Origin: CAIWHR01 sp963726775
GTDB taxonomy: Bacteria; Pseudomonadota; Gammaproteobacteria; Burkholderiales; Casimicrobiaceae
DNA: 64,000 bases
Assembly: GCA_963726775.1 (NCBI GenBank)
Contig: CAVSDL010000009.1
Location: 779,356 to 843,355 of the forward strand
Direction: 5' to 3'
In this document: piece after piece, positions 34,966-43,742 of the stretch
Layout of the letters: every line of letters starts with the position of its first letter
Numbering within the stretch: position 1 is the stretch's first letter
Translations under genes and position numbers: made by a program
The notes under the pieces: model-generated
The model's input: the letters and a program-made list of their open reading frames with translations, nothing else
What the model was told of the DNA's origin: nothing
Databases searched by the model: none

Positions 34966-36853
34966 CTACTTGTCCGGCACGCCCGCCAAGCGCAGTCCGG
35001 CGACGATGTGAGCGTCGGTCTGCGCCTGGTAAGCCGGCGAGTCCGATTTCCACAGGGCTTTGTACCGCGCGATCGAGTATCGGGGCACGTGCCGAAGCAC
35101 GATCGCCTTTTCGCCTGCCGCCTTCGCGGCGTTTCGCGGATCTGGCGTACGCCGCCATCAGCAATACGTGCGTGAACCAATACTCGTCGCCGGCGAGAAA
35201 TCGTTCGCAGGCGGCAATGGCGTCGTCGTAACGGCCGAGCTGAAGACTTGCCCAGCATTTCTGGTGCAGATAGCTGCCATTGGCATGCGGATCGACCGAC
35301 AAGGCGCGGTCGACGACGGCCAATGCCTCGTTGGCTTGCCCGTTCATCACCAGCAGCCACGCGCGGAGACTTTGCTCACGCGAAGGATCGAGTTGCCGCG
35401 CCCGGGCGTCGGCCTCGAATGCGGCATCCAGCCGACCCTCCCATCCGAGCGCAGTGCCCCGCAGATTCCAGGCCACCGGATCGTCCCCATCGATCGCGAT
35501 CGCGCGTGCCGAATCAGCGAGCGCCTCCTGCACCAGCCGGTCGCGGTCCGGGCCCGGATCCAGCTCCAGTTCCGCGACGGAATTCCAGCCACGTCCGATC
35601 AGTGCCGGCATCAGGTCGGGTTGCATTCGTAGCGCCTCGCCGTAGAAGCGCCGCGCATCGCGGAGGGCCTCGCGCGAATTGGTATCGACGGTCTCGGCAC
35701 GGAAGACCAGCTTCATCGCCGCAGACTGGTTCGGGTCGCTGCGTTGCGCTTCGTAGAGCGCGACGCGCAGCCGCCGTACCGACCGCGCGACCAGCATTTC
35801 GCGCTCGTCCCTCTCCGCGGACGTCCCTATCGCGTTCTGATCGCTCCAAAGCTGGACGCCGCCGCCGACATCCGTCAGGCGAATACTCAAGACATTGCCG
35901 TCGGACTCCGCGCGAATCTCCCCTTCGACGAGGTAACGGACGTTGAGTTCGCGGCCGACGGCACGCGCGTCGACGGCCTTGTTCCTGTACGCGGTCACCA
36001 GTCCACGGGATGCAACACGGGCGATGCGCGATCGCCCGAGGGCCGCCGTGAGATCCTCGGCGAGCCGGTCCGCGAGTTGCACGTCGGCAGGACTGCCCGA
36101 GGGCGCGGAGAACGGCAGGATGGCGATCGAAAGCGGAGGCGGCGCTGGCGGGACTGTGGGTTTCCGGAGCTGCTGAATGAATACGACGCCAATGCCGATC
36201 GCGCCCAGCCCTGCAACGCCCGCAAGCCACCACCACCGGCGCATAGGGCGTCGCCGAGACGACGACGCCGGCGCAGCGCTTGCGTCGTGGTCCTGTCTGC
36301 CTAGCGTAACGTGATAGACGTGGACCGACCGCGCGATGTTCTTCACCTGCTGCTCGCTGATGTCCTCGAAGGCCACATCGAGATTGCCGTGCACCTGATC
36401 GCGAACGACTGCCGACACGCAGATGCCGCCAGGCTCGGCCAGCGCTTCCAGCCGCGCGGCGACGTTGACGCCGTCCCCGGCAATGTCGCCGCCCTCGACG
36501 ATGATGTCGCCCAGGTTGATCCCGATACGAAACTCGATTCGCACGTCGACCGGCTGCGGCTCGTTGCGCGCCGCCATCGCGCGTTGCACGTCGACCGCGC
36601 ATCGCAACGCCGCGTCCGCGCTGCCGAATTCGACCAGCATGCCGTCGCCCGCGGTCTTCACGACATGGCCGCCGTAGGCAGCGATCTTCGGATCGATCAG
36701 TTGCGCGCGAATGTCGCGCAACCGGGCGAGCGTCCCGGCGTCATCGCGCTCCATGAGCCGCGTGTAGCCGACCACGTCGGCGACCACGATCGCGGCGAGG
36801 CGGCGAATCACGCCGGAATTCTTGCTGTTGGGAACGTTACCCGAAGCCTCCAA
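34966..36853 (-). pseudogene. class III adenylate/guanylate cyclase with TPR domain, frameshifted
   Basis: About 628 residues if one base is skipped near 35135-35150. N-terminal cyclase domain: IVVADVVGYTRLMERDD, KTAGDGMLVEF and INLGDIIVEGGDIAGDGVNVAARLE (metal-binding Asp residues present). A membrane segment follows at about 210-230, then a TolB-like region (SIAILPFSAPSG) and TPR repeats. The expected C-terminus (VLRHVPRYSIARYKALW...GLRLAGVPDK) is found in the next frame, with a TAG at 34966-34968. In the unbroken frame the tail is unrelated, Arg-rich residues. The start is TTG 36853, with GGAG inside the end of the small upstream ORF. Confidence 0.78.
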
Positions 36854-36859
36854 GGTTTC

Positions 36860-36991
36860 CTACTCCGGCAATCCGGCCTTGCGCGGGCCCGGGTCGCAGC
36901 GCGTCTCCGGCATCTTCAGGTACTCCGGGTGTTGCGAGAAGGGCGCCGCATTGTCATTGGCGATCGATAACCGGGGTTGTCGCTCCACCAT
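36860..36991 (-). CDS. small hypothetical protein (43 residues) upstream of the cyclase
   Basis: Short ORF beginning MVERQPRLSIANDNAAPF and ending KAGLPE, six bases before the TTG start of the cyclase gene. Its last codons supply the GGAG site for the cyclase, as in translationally coupled pairs. Composition looks protein-like (Asn, Pro, acidic residues) in contrast to the Arg-rich noise frames here. I do not recognise the family. Confidence 0.35.
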   Translation of the reverse strand: MVERQPRLSIANDNAAPFSQHPEYLKMPETRCDPGPRKAGLPE

Positions 36992-37102
36992 TTCCGTCTT
37001 CGCGACCGCGGCCTTCTGCAGGTCGCCAGTCGCGAACCGGCGCCGTCAATCGGGGCGATCTCTGCGGCTGCGCTTCGGGTGCGGCCGGAACGAGCGGACG
37101 GG

Positions 37103-37870
37103 CTACTTCGGCGCCATGCGGATCGCGCCATCGATCCGGATGACCTCGCCGTTCAGCATGACGTTCTGCACGATCTCGCGCACCAGCGACGCGAATTCCG
37201 CGGGCCGCCCGAGCCGAGGAGGGAACGGCACCATCTTGCCCAACGATTCCGCGATCTCCGGCGGAATCTGCCCGACCATCGGCGTCTCGAACAGCCCGGG
37301 TGCGATCGTCATCACGCGGATGCCGTTGCGGGAGAGGTCGCGCGCGATCGGCAGCGTCATTCCGGCGACGCCGGCCTTCGACGCGCTGTACGCCGCCTGC
37401 CCGACCTGGCCGTCGAACGCGGCGACCGAAGCCGTGTTCACGATGACGCCACGCTCACCCTCGCTGTTGGGTGCGTTTTTCGCCATCGCCTCGGCGACGA
37501 GGCGGATCATGTTGAACGTGCCGATCAGGTTGATGTTGATCACGCGGACGAATCCGGCAAGCGAGTGCGCGCCCTCCTTGCCGACGACTTTCTCGCCATG
37601 GACGATGCCCGCGCAATTGACGAGCCCGTCGATGCGCCCGTAGACGTCGAGCGCCGCCGCCACCGCCGCCTTCGCGCTCGCCTCGTCGGTGACATCGGTG
37701 CGTACGAACTTCACCTTCGCATCGCGCTCCTTCGCAAGCGCCAGCCCTTCCTCGTCCTTGAGATCGGCAACGACGGCATTGCCGCCGCCTTCCACGACCA
37801 TCCGCACGGTCGCGGCGCCCAGTCCCGACGCGCCCCCGGTGACGATGAACGTGCTGCCCTTCAGCTGCAC
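37103..37870 (-). CDS. SDR dehydrogenase, 3-hydroxyacyl-CoA dehydrogenase type 2-like
   Basis: Short-chain dehydrogenase of about 255 residues. N-terminal TGGASGLGAAT, NCAG in GLVNCAGIVHG, the catalytic Ser in NTASVAAF and YxxxK in YSASKAG. The segments VININLIGTFNMIRL and IAPGLFETPMV are characteristic of the type 2 3-hydroxyacyl-CoA dehydrogenase branch, which oxidises short and branched 3-hydroxyacyl-CoAs. I chose GTG 37870 (LKGSTFIVTGG) because GGAG precedes it and the length matches the family; an ATG ten codons upstream is possible. Confidence 0.88.
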   Translation of the reverse strand: MQLKGSTFIVTGGASGLGAATVRMVVEGGGNAVVADLKDEEGLALAKERDAKVKFVRTDVTDEASAKAAVAAALDVYGRIDGLVNCAGIVHGEKVVGKEGAHSLAGFVRVININLIGTFNMIRLVAEAMAKNAPNSEGERGVIVNTASVAAFDGQVGQAAYSASKAGVAGMTLPIARDLSRNGIRVMTIAPGLFETPMVGQIPPEIAESLGKMVPFPPRLGRPAEFASLVREIVQNVMLNGEVIRIDGAIRMAPK

Positions 37871-37919
37871 GGCGCGGATCTCCACGGCGCCGTGATGCAA
37901 TCGAGCATGCGAGGCACCA

Positions 37920-38843
37920 TCACTTCGCCTGCGCCTTGAACATCGTGGTCATCGACGTGACGAGTGTCGCGACGTCCGCGAGGTTCGACGGCACGATCAG
38001 CGTGTTGCCCGTCTTGGCGAGGTTGGCGAAGGCCGCGATGTAGAGCTCCGCCACCTTGAGGTTCACCGCGTTGATACCTCCCGGCGCGTTGGTCGCTTCG
38101 GCGACCTGCTGGATGGCCTTCGAGTTGGCCTCGGCGATCGCCAGCAGCGCCGCGGCGTGGCCTTGCGCCTGATTGATCTCGGCCTGCTTCTCCCCTTCGG
38201 ACTTGGCGATCGCCGCGGCGCGCGCACCGTTCGCGAGGTTGATCTGCTCCTGCTGCTTGCCCTCGGACGTCGCGATCACGGCGCGCTTCTCGCGCTCGGC
38301 GGTGATCTGCGCCTGCATCGCGTGCAGGATCTCCTTGGGCGGCGTCAGGTCCTTGATCTCGTAGCGCAGCACCTTGACGCCCCAGTTCCCCGCCGCGAGG
38401 TCGAGCGCCGCAACGACGAGGCCGTTGATGTGGTCGCGCTCCTCGAAGGTCCGGTCGAGTTCCATGCGGCCGATCACGCTGCGCAGCGTGGTCTGCGCGA
38501 GCTGGGTGATCGCCACCATGAAGTTGCTCGAGCCGTAGGATGCGAGCCGCGGGTCGGTGACCTGGAAGTAGAGGATGCCGTCGACCTGCAACTGCGTGTT
38601 GTCCTTCGTGATGCAGATCTGCGAGGGGACGTCGAAGGGAATCTCGCGCAGGTCATGCCTGTAGGCGACGCGATCGACGAACGGGATCACGAAATTGAGG
38701 CCCGGCTGGAGCACCGCGTAGAAGCGCCCGAGCCGCTCGATGACCAGCGCGTGCTGTTGCGGCACGACGCGGATCGCCTTGGCGATGACGATGATGGCGA
38801 CGACAAAAAACGCCACGGTGAACAGCGATGAACCGAGCCACAT
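37920..38843 (-). CDS. SPFH/Band 7 (stomatin-like, QmcA type) membrane protein
   Basis: 307 residues: one N-terminal membrane anchor (LFTVAFFVVAIIVIAKAI) and then the SPFH domain (VVPQQHALVIERLGRFYAVLQPGLNFVIPFVDRV, DNTQLQVDGILYFQVTDP). A long Ala/Glu-rich coiled coil follows (ITAEREKRAVIATSEGKQQEQINLA). The ATG at 38843 has GGAGG upstream; a GTG overlapping the nfeD stop is an alternative. Such proteins form oligomeric scaffolds in detergent-resistant membrane zones and work with NfeD partners, here the gene directly upstream. Confidence 0.93.
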   Translation of the reverse strand: MWLGSSLFTVAFFVVAIIVIAKAIRVVPQQHALVIERLGRFYAVLQPGLNFVIPFVDRVAYRHDLREIPFDVPSQICITKDNTQLQVDGILYFQVTDPRLASYGSSNFMVAITQLAQTTLRSVIGRMELDRTFEERDHINGLVVAALDLAAGNWGVKVLRYEIKDLTPPKEILHAMQAQITAEREKRAVIATSEGKQQEQINLANGARAAAIAKSEGEKQAEINQAQGHAAALLAIAEANSKAIQQVAEATNAPGGINAVNLKVAELYIAAFANLAKTGNTLIVPSNLADVATLVTSMTTMFKAQAK

Positions 38844-38869
38844 GGTGAAGGCCTCCAGTTGCGGGTGGG

Positions 38870-39292
38870 TCACGGGGCGGGCTTCTTGTCCGACAGCACG
38901 AGCACCGAGCCACGCGTCGCCACGATGTACATGGTGTCGCCCCGTGGCACCTCAGGTGCCGCGAGCTCGGCATTCCAACCCGAACCGCGATAGGCCACGC
39001 GGGCCGTTCCGTCCGTGTTCCACGTTTCCACGTGGACGGTCTGCCCGACATCGAGCGAGGGTTGCTGCGGCGGCGTAGCGCGCGCGAGCCGCCAACGATG
39101 CGCGACGATAGTGAGAGCGACGCCGCAGGCACCGGCGACCGCAAACTGGACCGGCACCCCGGCGCCGAACCACGCCGCCGCACCTCCCAGTCCGGCGGCG
39201 ACACCTATGGCGAGCAGATAGAAAGTACCCGTGACGAGCTCGGCTCCGATCAGCAGCGCCGCCGTAATCCACCAGATCCAATCGCTGGTCAT
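38870..39292 (-). CDS. NfeD-like membrane protein
   Basis: About 140 residues: two or three membrane segments (WIWWITAALLIGAELVTGTFYLLAIGV, then a VQFAVAGACGVALTIV helix) and a C-terminal OB-fold beta domain (VGQTVHVETWNTDGTARVAYRGSGWNAEL). This is the short NfeD form, without a protease domain, that pairs with stomatin-like proteins. The ATG at 39292 is preferred; a GTG seven codons upstream is possible. It precedes the SPFH gene in the same operon. Confidence 0.88.
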   Translation of the reverse strand: MTSDWIWWITAALLIGAELVTGTFYLLAIGVAAGLGGAAAWFGAGVPVQFAVAGACGVALTIVAHRWRLARATPPQQPSLDVGQTVHVETWNTDGTARVAYRGSGWNAELAAPEVPRGDTMYIVATRGSVLVLSDKKPAP

Positions 39293-39488
39293 TTTCGATT
39301 CAACTCCGCCCACCCGGTGAACCTCAAGGATAAAGCGTTTCGGGGGTTTGCAACGCTCTATGGCGAACCCATTTGGGAGTTGTCGCCGTAACTCCCGGCG
39401 CCGCCACCGCTGGCTAAGGCAAATGGGTTATAATTATCGTTTTTAATCAAGCGCTTTTGCGCTGATTGCGCCCACGCGCGAGGTTACC

Positions 39489-39869
39489 ATGCCGATCTAC
39501 GAATACCGGTGCTCGTCCTGCGGCCACGAACTCGAGTCGCTGCGCAAGCTGTCCGACGCGCCGCTTCTGGCCTGCCCCGCCTGCAAGGCCGACACGCTTG
39601 TCAAGCAGCTCTCCGCCGCCGGCTTTCAGCTGAAGGGCAGCGGCTGGTACGCGACGGACTTCAAGGGCAGCGGCGGCAAGCCGGCCGCGAAGGCTCCGGA
39701 CACCGAGTCGAAATCCGCCGGCAGCGACAACGGCGCGACCAAGTCCGAGGGCCAGACGCAAGACGCACCGAAGCCCGAGACCAAACCCGATGCGGCGAAG
39801 CCCGAGACCAAAGCGGCAGTCGCGCCGGCGTCCGGCGGCCCCGCCGGGAACTCCCCCGCCTCTTCCTGA
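39489..39869 (+). CDS. FmdB family zinc-ribbon protein
   Basis: 126 residues. The N-terminal zinc ribbon has CxxC pairs at Cys8/Cys11 and Cys29/Cys32 (MPIYEYRCSSCGHE, ACPACK). A low-complexity Ala/Pro/Lys/Thr-rich tail from about residue 65 is probably disordered. The family is called putative regulatory, but its role is undefined. It heads the fmdB-DUF502-aspS unit seen in many betaproteobacteria. Confidence 0.93.
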   Translation: MPIYEYRCSSCGHELESLRKLSDAPLLACPACKADTLVKQLSAAGFQLKGSGWYATDFKGSGGKPAAKAPDTESKSAGSDNGATKSEGQTQDAPKPETKPDAAKPETKAAVAPASGGPAGNSPASS

Positions 39870-39897
39870 CGCGCCACCGCGAGTACCGATACGCACG

Positions 39898-40572
39898 ATG
39901 AAGCGCTACCTCATTGCCGGCCTTCTGGTCTGGGTGCCGCTGGGCATCACGATCTGGGTGATGCATTTCCTGGTTACGACGCTCGACCAGACGCTGCTGC
40001 TCGTTCCGGAGCGGCTGCGCCCGGAAGCGCTGGTCGGGTTTCACATTCCGGGATTGGGTGTGGTGCTGAGCTTCGCCATCCTTCTCGCGACGGGTGTGTT
40101 CGCGGCGAATTTTTTCGGCGCGCGGCTGATTCTTTTCTGGGAAGGGCTGCTCGGCCGCATCCCGTTCGTCAAGTCGATCTACTCGTCGGTCAAGCAGGTC
40201 AGCGACACGGTGCTGTCGGACCAGGGCACCGCGTTCCGAAAGGCGCTGCTGGTCGAGTTTCCACGCCCCGGCTGCTGGACCATCGCATTCCTCACCGGGA
40301 TGCCGGCGGACTCGGTCGCCGACCATCTGCCCGGCGCGCACATCAGCATCTATGTACCGACCACGCCCAACCCGACGGGCGGCTATTTCGTCATGGTGCC
40401 GAAGGCGAGCGTCCGCGAACTCGACATGTCGGTGGACGACGCGCTCAAGTACATCATCTCGATGGGTGTCGTCGCGCCACAGCACGGGGCCCGGGTCACC
40501 AAGGACTACGCGGCGGCAGCACGCACATCCACCGGCAACGCCGGCACCTCGGTCCTTGATACGCGAAATTGA
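39898..40572 (+). CDS. DUF502 family membrane protein
   Basis: 224 residues with two N-terminal membrane segments (about 5-25 and 52-75) and a soluble C-terminal domain. Typical stretches are LVWVPLGITIWVMHFLV, GRIPFVKSIYSSVKQVSDT, FPRPGCWTIAFLTG and YVPTTPNPTGGYFVMVP, all conserved in DUF502. Function unknown; it is commonly found next to fmdB and aspS, as here. Confidence 0.93.
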   Translation: MKRYLIAGLLVWVPLGITIWVMHFLVTTLDQTLLLVPERLRPEALVGFHIPGLGVVLSFAILLATGVFAANFFGARLILFWEGLLGRIPFVKSIYSSVKQVSDTVLSDQGTAFRKALLVEFPRPGCWTIAFLTGMPADSVADHLPGAHISIYVPTTPNPTGGYFVMVPKASVRELDMSVDDALKYIISMGVVAPQHGARVTKDYAAAARTSTGNAGTSVLDTRN

Positions 40573-40676
40573 ACGGGCGGCGCGGCCGCGCCGCCTGCGG
40601 CGACGGCGGGACTGCCCTGCCGCCCGATCGTCGCGCTGATCCGACCAACAGAACGAACCGCACGCTGGAGAAGCTC

Positions 40677-42467
40677 TTGAAACGCACCGACTATTGCGGA
40701 CGCATCGATCGCCGCCATCTTGCCCATACAGTCACCGTCATGGGCTGGGTCCATCGCCGCCGCGATCATGGCGGCGTCATCTTCATCGACCTGCGCGACC
40801 GCGAGGGCCTGGTCCAGGTCGTCTGCAATCCCGACCGCACCGCGACGTTCGCCACAGGCGAGACCCTGCGCAACGAATTCGTGATTCGCGTCGTCGGCGT
40901 GGTGCGCCCGCGACCGGAAGGGTCGGCCAACCCGAATCTCGTTTCAGGCGAGATCGAAATCCTGGCGCACGAGATCGAGATTCTGAACGCGGCGCTGACG
41001 CCGCCCTTCCAGCTCGACGACGACAACCTGTCGGAAACGGTGCGCCTCGAGCATCGCGTACTGGACCTGCGCCGCCTTCCGATGCAGAAAAATCTGATGC
41101 TGCGCTACCGGGCAGCGATGGCCGCGCGCAAATACCTCGATGCAGAGGGGTTCATCGACATCGAAACGCCGATGCTCTACAAGTCGACGCCCGAGGGCGC
41201 GCGCGAGTTCCTCGTGCCCTCGCGGATTCACCACGGGCAGTTCTACGCGCTGCCGCAGTCGCCGCAGCTCTTCAAGCAGATGCTGATGATGGCGGGATTC
41301 GACCGCTATTACCAGATCGTCAAATGCTTTCGCGACGAGGATCTGCGAGCCGATCGACAGCCCGAATTCACGCAAATCGACATCGAGACTTCGTTCCTCG
41401 ACGAACTCGAGATCCGCGCGATCATGGAAGGTCTCGTCCGCGCGATGTTCATCGACGCGATGGGCGTCGAGTTGCCCGACCCGTTCCCGATCATGACGTT
41501 CGCCGACGCCATGCGCGACTACGGTTCGGACAAGCCGGACCTGCGCATTCCGTTGAAGCTGACGGAATTCACCGACGTCATGAAAACCGTCGATTTCAAG
41601 GTCTTCCGCGCCGCCGCCGACCTGCCCGACGGGCGGGTCGCGGCGCTCTGTGTGCCCGGGGGCGCGACGCTGACGCGCAAGGAGCTCGACGATTACGCGT
41701 CGTTCACGAAGATTTACGGCGCCGGCGGACTCGCGTACATCAAGGTCAACGACGCGAACAAGGCGAACGACGAAGGCCTCCAATCGCCGGTCGTCAAGTT
41801 CCTGACACCCGAGGTTCTGCGGACGATCCTGCAACGCACCGGAGCGAACACCGGCGATCTCATCTTTTTCGGCGCCGACCGCGAGAAAATCGTCAACGAC
41901 GCGCTGGGCGCGCTCCGCGCGAAGATCGGCCAGGACCGCGGCTTCGCCGTGCCCGGCTGGAAGCCGCTCTGGATCGTCGATTTCCCGATGTTCGAGTACG
42001 ACGACGCGGCGAAGACCTGGGGGGCGCGCCATCACCCGTTCACGGCGCCGAAGGACGGGCATGAGGTGTTGTTCGCGACGGATCCCGGCAAGGCGATTGC
42101 CAAGGCCTATGACGTCGTGCTGAACGGCTGGGAAATCGGCGGTGGCTCCGTGCGCATTCACAAACCCGAGGCACAGGCAAACGTGTTCGCGGCGCTGAAG
42201 ATCAGCCCCGAGGACCAGGCCCGGAAATTCGGCTTCCTTCTCGACGCGCTCGCGTACGGCGCGCCGCCGCATGGTGGCATCGCTTTCGGTCTCGACCGCA
42301 TCGTCACCCTGATGACCGGCGCCGAGTCGATCCGCGATGTGATTGCATTCCCGAAGACGCAGCGCGGGCAGGACCTGCTCGTGGATGCGCCGAGTCCGGT
42401 CACCGAGCAGCAACTGCGCGACCTGCACATCAAGGTGCGTCCATCCGACTCCGTCAAGGTTGCGTAG
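40677..42467 (+). CDS. aspS: aspartyl-tRNA synthetase
   Basis: 596-residue class II synthetase. N-terminal anticodon-binding OB fold (VTVMGWVHRRRDHGGVIFIDLRDREG), then motif 2 (YYQIVKCFRDEDLRADRQPEFTQID), the bacterial GAD insertion domain (residues about 290-420), and motif 3 (GGIAFGLDRIVTLM). It may be the discriminating or non-discriminating type. The start is TTG 40677 after GGAGAAG, giving KRTDYCG as in homologues. Confidence 0.97.
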   Translation: MKRTDYCGRIDRRHLAHTVTVMGWVHRRRDHGGVIFIDLRDREGLVQVVCNPDRTATFATGETLRNEFVIRVVGVVRPRPEGSANPNLVSGEIEILAHEIEILNAALTPPFQLDDDNLSETVRLEHRVLDLRRLPMQKNLMLRYRAAMAARKYLDAEGFIDIETPMLYKSTPEGAREFLVPSRIHHGQFYALPQSPQLFKQMLMMAGFDRYYQIVKCFRDEDLRADRQPEFTQIDIETSFLDELEIRAIMEGLVRAMFIDAMGVELPDPFPIMTFADAMRDYGSDKPDLRIPLKLTEFTDVMKTVDFKVFRAAADLPDGRVAALCVPGGATLTRKELDDYASFTKIYGAGGLAYIKVNDANKANDEGLQSPVVKFLTPEVLRTILQRTGANTGDLIFFGADREKIVNDALGALRAKIGQDRGFAVPGWKPLWIVDFPMFEYDDAAKTWGARHHPFTAPKDGHEVLFATDPGKAIAKAYDVVLNGWEIGGGSVRIHKPEAQANVFAALKISPEDQARKFGFLLDALAYGAPPHGGIAFGLDRIVTLMTGAESIRDVIAFPKTQRGQDLLVDAPSPVTEQQLRDLHIKVRPSDSVKVA

Positions 42468-42490
42468 TTTGCAGTAGACTCGCAGGCATC

Positions 42491-42886
42491 ATGCAGAGGG
42501 TCGCCTCGCTCGGCAGGAGGATAGCCGTTGCCACGCTGGCGGCTGTCGTTGTCCTCCTCGCGCCGGCTCCGACGACGGCGCGTTCGACGCCCGACGCGCT
42601 GCCCGCCGTTGAATTGTCGGACCTGCCCCGGGAAGCGCGGGAAGTCCATGCGCTGATCGCCACCGGGGGGCCGTTCCACTCCAAGCGTGACGGGGTCGTG
42701 TTCGGCAACCGCGAGAAACTCCTGCCCGCGCAGCCTGGCGGTTACTATCACGAATACACGGTGCCCACCCCGGGTGCTGCGAATCGCGGGGCGCGCCGCA
42801 TCGTCTGCGGCGGGCCGGCAAGAGCCCCCGCTGCATGCTGGTATACCGACGACCACTATCAGTCATTTCGGAGGATCCGCGGATGA
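42491..42886 (+). CDS. secreted guanyl-specific ribonuclease, barnase family
   Basis: 131 residues with a signal peptide (VATLAAVVVLLAPAPTTA, cleavage near residue 30) and a ribonuclease N1/T1 domain. Counterparts of the barnase catalytic residues are visible: Glu in YYHEYTV, Arg in GARRIV and His in DDHYQSF, with the VFGNREKLLP loop. Two cysteines (IVCGG and AACWY) could form a disulfide. Its stop overlaps the start of a barstar-like inhibitor (ATGA), the classic toxin-inhibitor order. All catalytic residues are present. Confidence 0.93.
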   Translation: MQRVASLGRRIAVATLAAVVVLLAPAPTTARSTPDALPAVELSDLPREAREVHALIATGGPFHSKRDGVVFGNREKLLPAQPGGYYHEYTVPTPGAANRGARRIVCGGPARAPAACWYTDDHYQSFRRIRG

Positions 42887-43272
42887 CCGTGCCCGATCTC
42901 CATGACCTCGAAATTGCCGGCGTCCACGCGTGGTCCGGCGATGCGCACCCGATCGCGACGGCCGCTGCCGCCGCGAAGCTTCGCTGCTGCGCGGCCGACT
43001 TGAAGTCGGTCACCAGCAAGGCCGAACTGCTGGCGGCGATCGCCAAGGGGCTGAAGCTGCCGGAGCATTTCGGCAACAACTGGGATGCGCTCGCCGATTC
43101 CGTCGAAGACGCCGACTGGCTGGGCCGCACCGGCTGCGTGATTGTGCTGACGCACGCGGGGGCCTATCGCAAGGCGCACGGCGTCGACTGGACGACGTTC
43201 GAGGACATCCTCGCCGAGGCGTCGGACTACTGGCGCGAGCGGCACAAGCCATTCTGGGTGTTTGTCTCGTAA
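42883..43272 (+). CDS. barstar-family ribonuclease inhibitor
   Basis: 129 residues with the barstar signature in KAELLAAIAKGLKLPEHFGNNWDALADSV and an ending SDYWRERHKPFWVFVS. An N-terminal extension of about 25 residues precedes the fold. There is no signal peptide, as expected for a cytoplasmic inhibitor that protects the producer from its own ribonuclease. It is coupled to the barnase gene upstream and overlaps nudB downstream. Confidence 0.92.
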   Translation: MTVPDLHDLEIAGVHAWSGDAHPIATAAAAAKLRCCAADLKSVTSKAELLAAIAKGLKLPEHFGNNWDALADSVEDADWLGRTGCVIVLTHAGAYRKAHGVDWTTFEDILAEASDYWRERHKPFWVFVS

Positions 43273-43732
43273 GCGGTTGCCCTACAAGATCCCCGTTTCG
43301 ACGCTGGTGCTGGTCTACACGCGGGACGGGCGTGTGCTGCTGATCGAGCGCGCCGACGCCGCCGACTACTGGCAATCGGTGACGGGCAGCCAGGAATCCG
43401 GCGAATCGCTTTCCGACACCGCGACACGCGAGCTCCTCGAGGAAACCGGCATCGACGCCACGGCCTACGGCGGAGTGACCGATTGGCACAGGTCGAGCGT
43501 CTACGAGATCTACCCGCGCTGGCGTCATCGCTACGCGCCCGGCACGACCCGGAACACCGAGCACGTCTTCGCGCTGGAGTTGCCCGCGCCGGTGCCGGTG
43601 CGGCTCGATCCGCGCGAGCATCTGCGGCACGCCTGGCTGCCGTGGCGGGACGCCGCCGTGAAATGCTTTTCCTGGTCGAATCGCGACGCGATCCTGGCGC
43701 TGCCGGAGCGGATCGCCCGCCACGACGCCTGA
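43262..43732 (+). CDS. nudB: dihydroneopterin triphosphate diphosphatase (Nudix)
   Basis: 156 residues. The Nudix box is intact (GSQESGESLSDTATRELLEETGI). The N-terminus YKIPVSTLVLVYT and the W in DYWQSVTGS match NudB, the folate-pathway enzyme that hydrolyses dihydroneopterin triphosphate. It starts at TTG 43262 within the barstar gene. In related genomes nudB usually follows aspS directly; here two genes intervene. Confidence 0.9.
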   Translation: MSRKRLPYKIPVSTLVLVYTRDGRVLLIERADAADYWQSVTGSQESGESLSDTATRELLEETGIDATAYGGVTDWHRSSVYEIYPRWRHRYAPGTTRNTEHVFALELPAPVPVRLDPREHLRHAWLPWRDAAVKCFSWSNRDAILALPERIARHDA

Positions 43733-43742
43733 GCAGGGTCCG

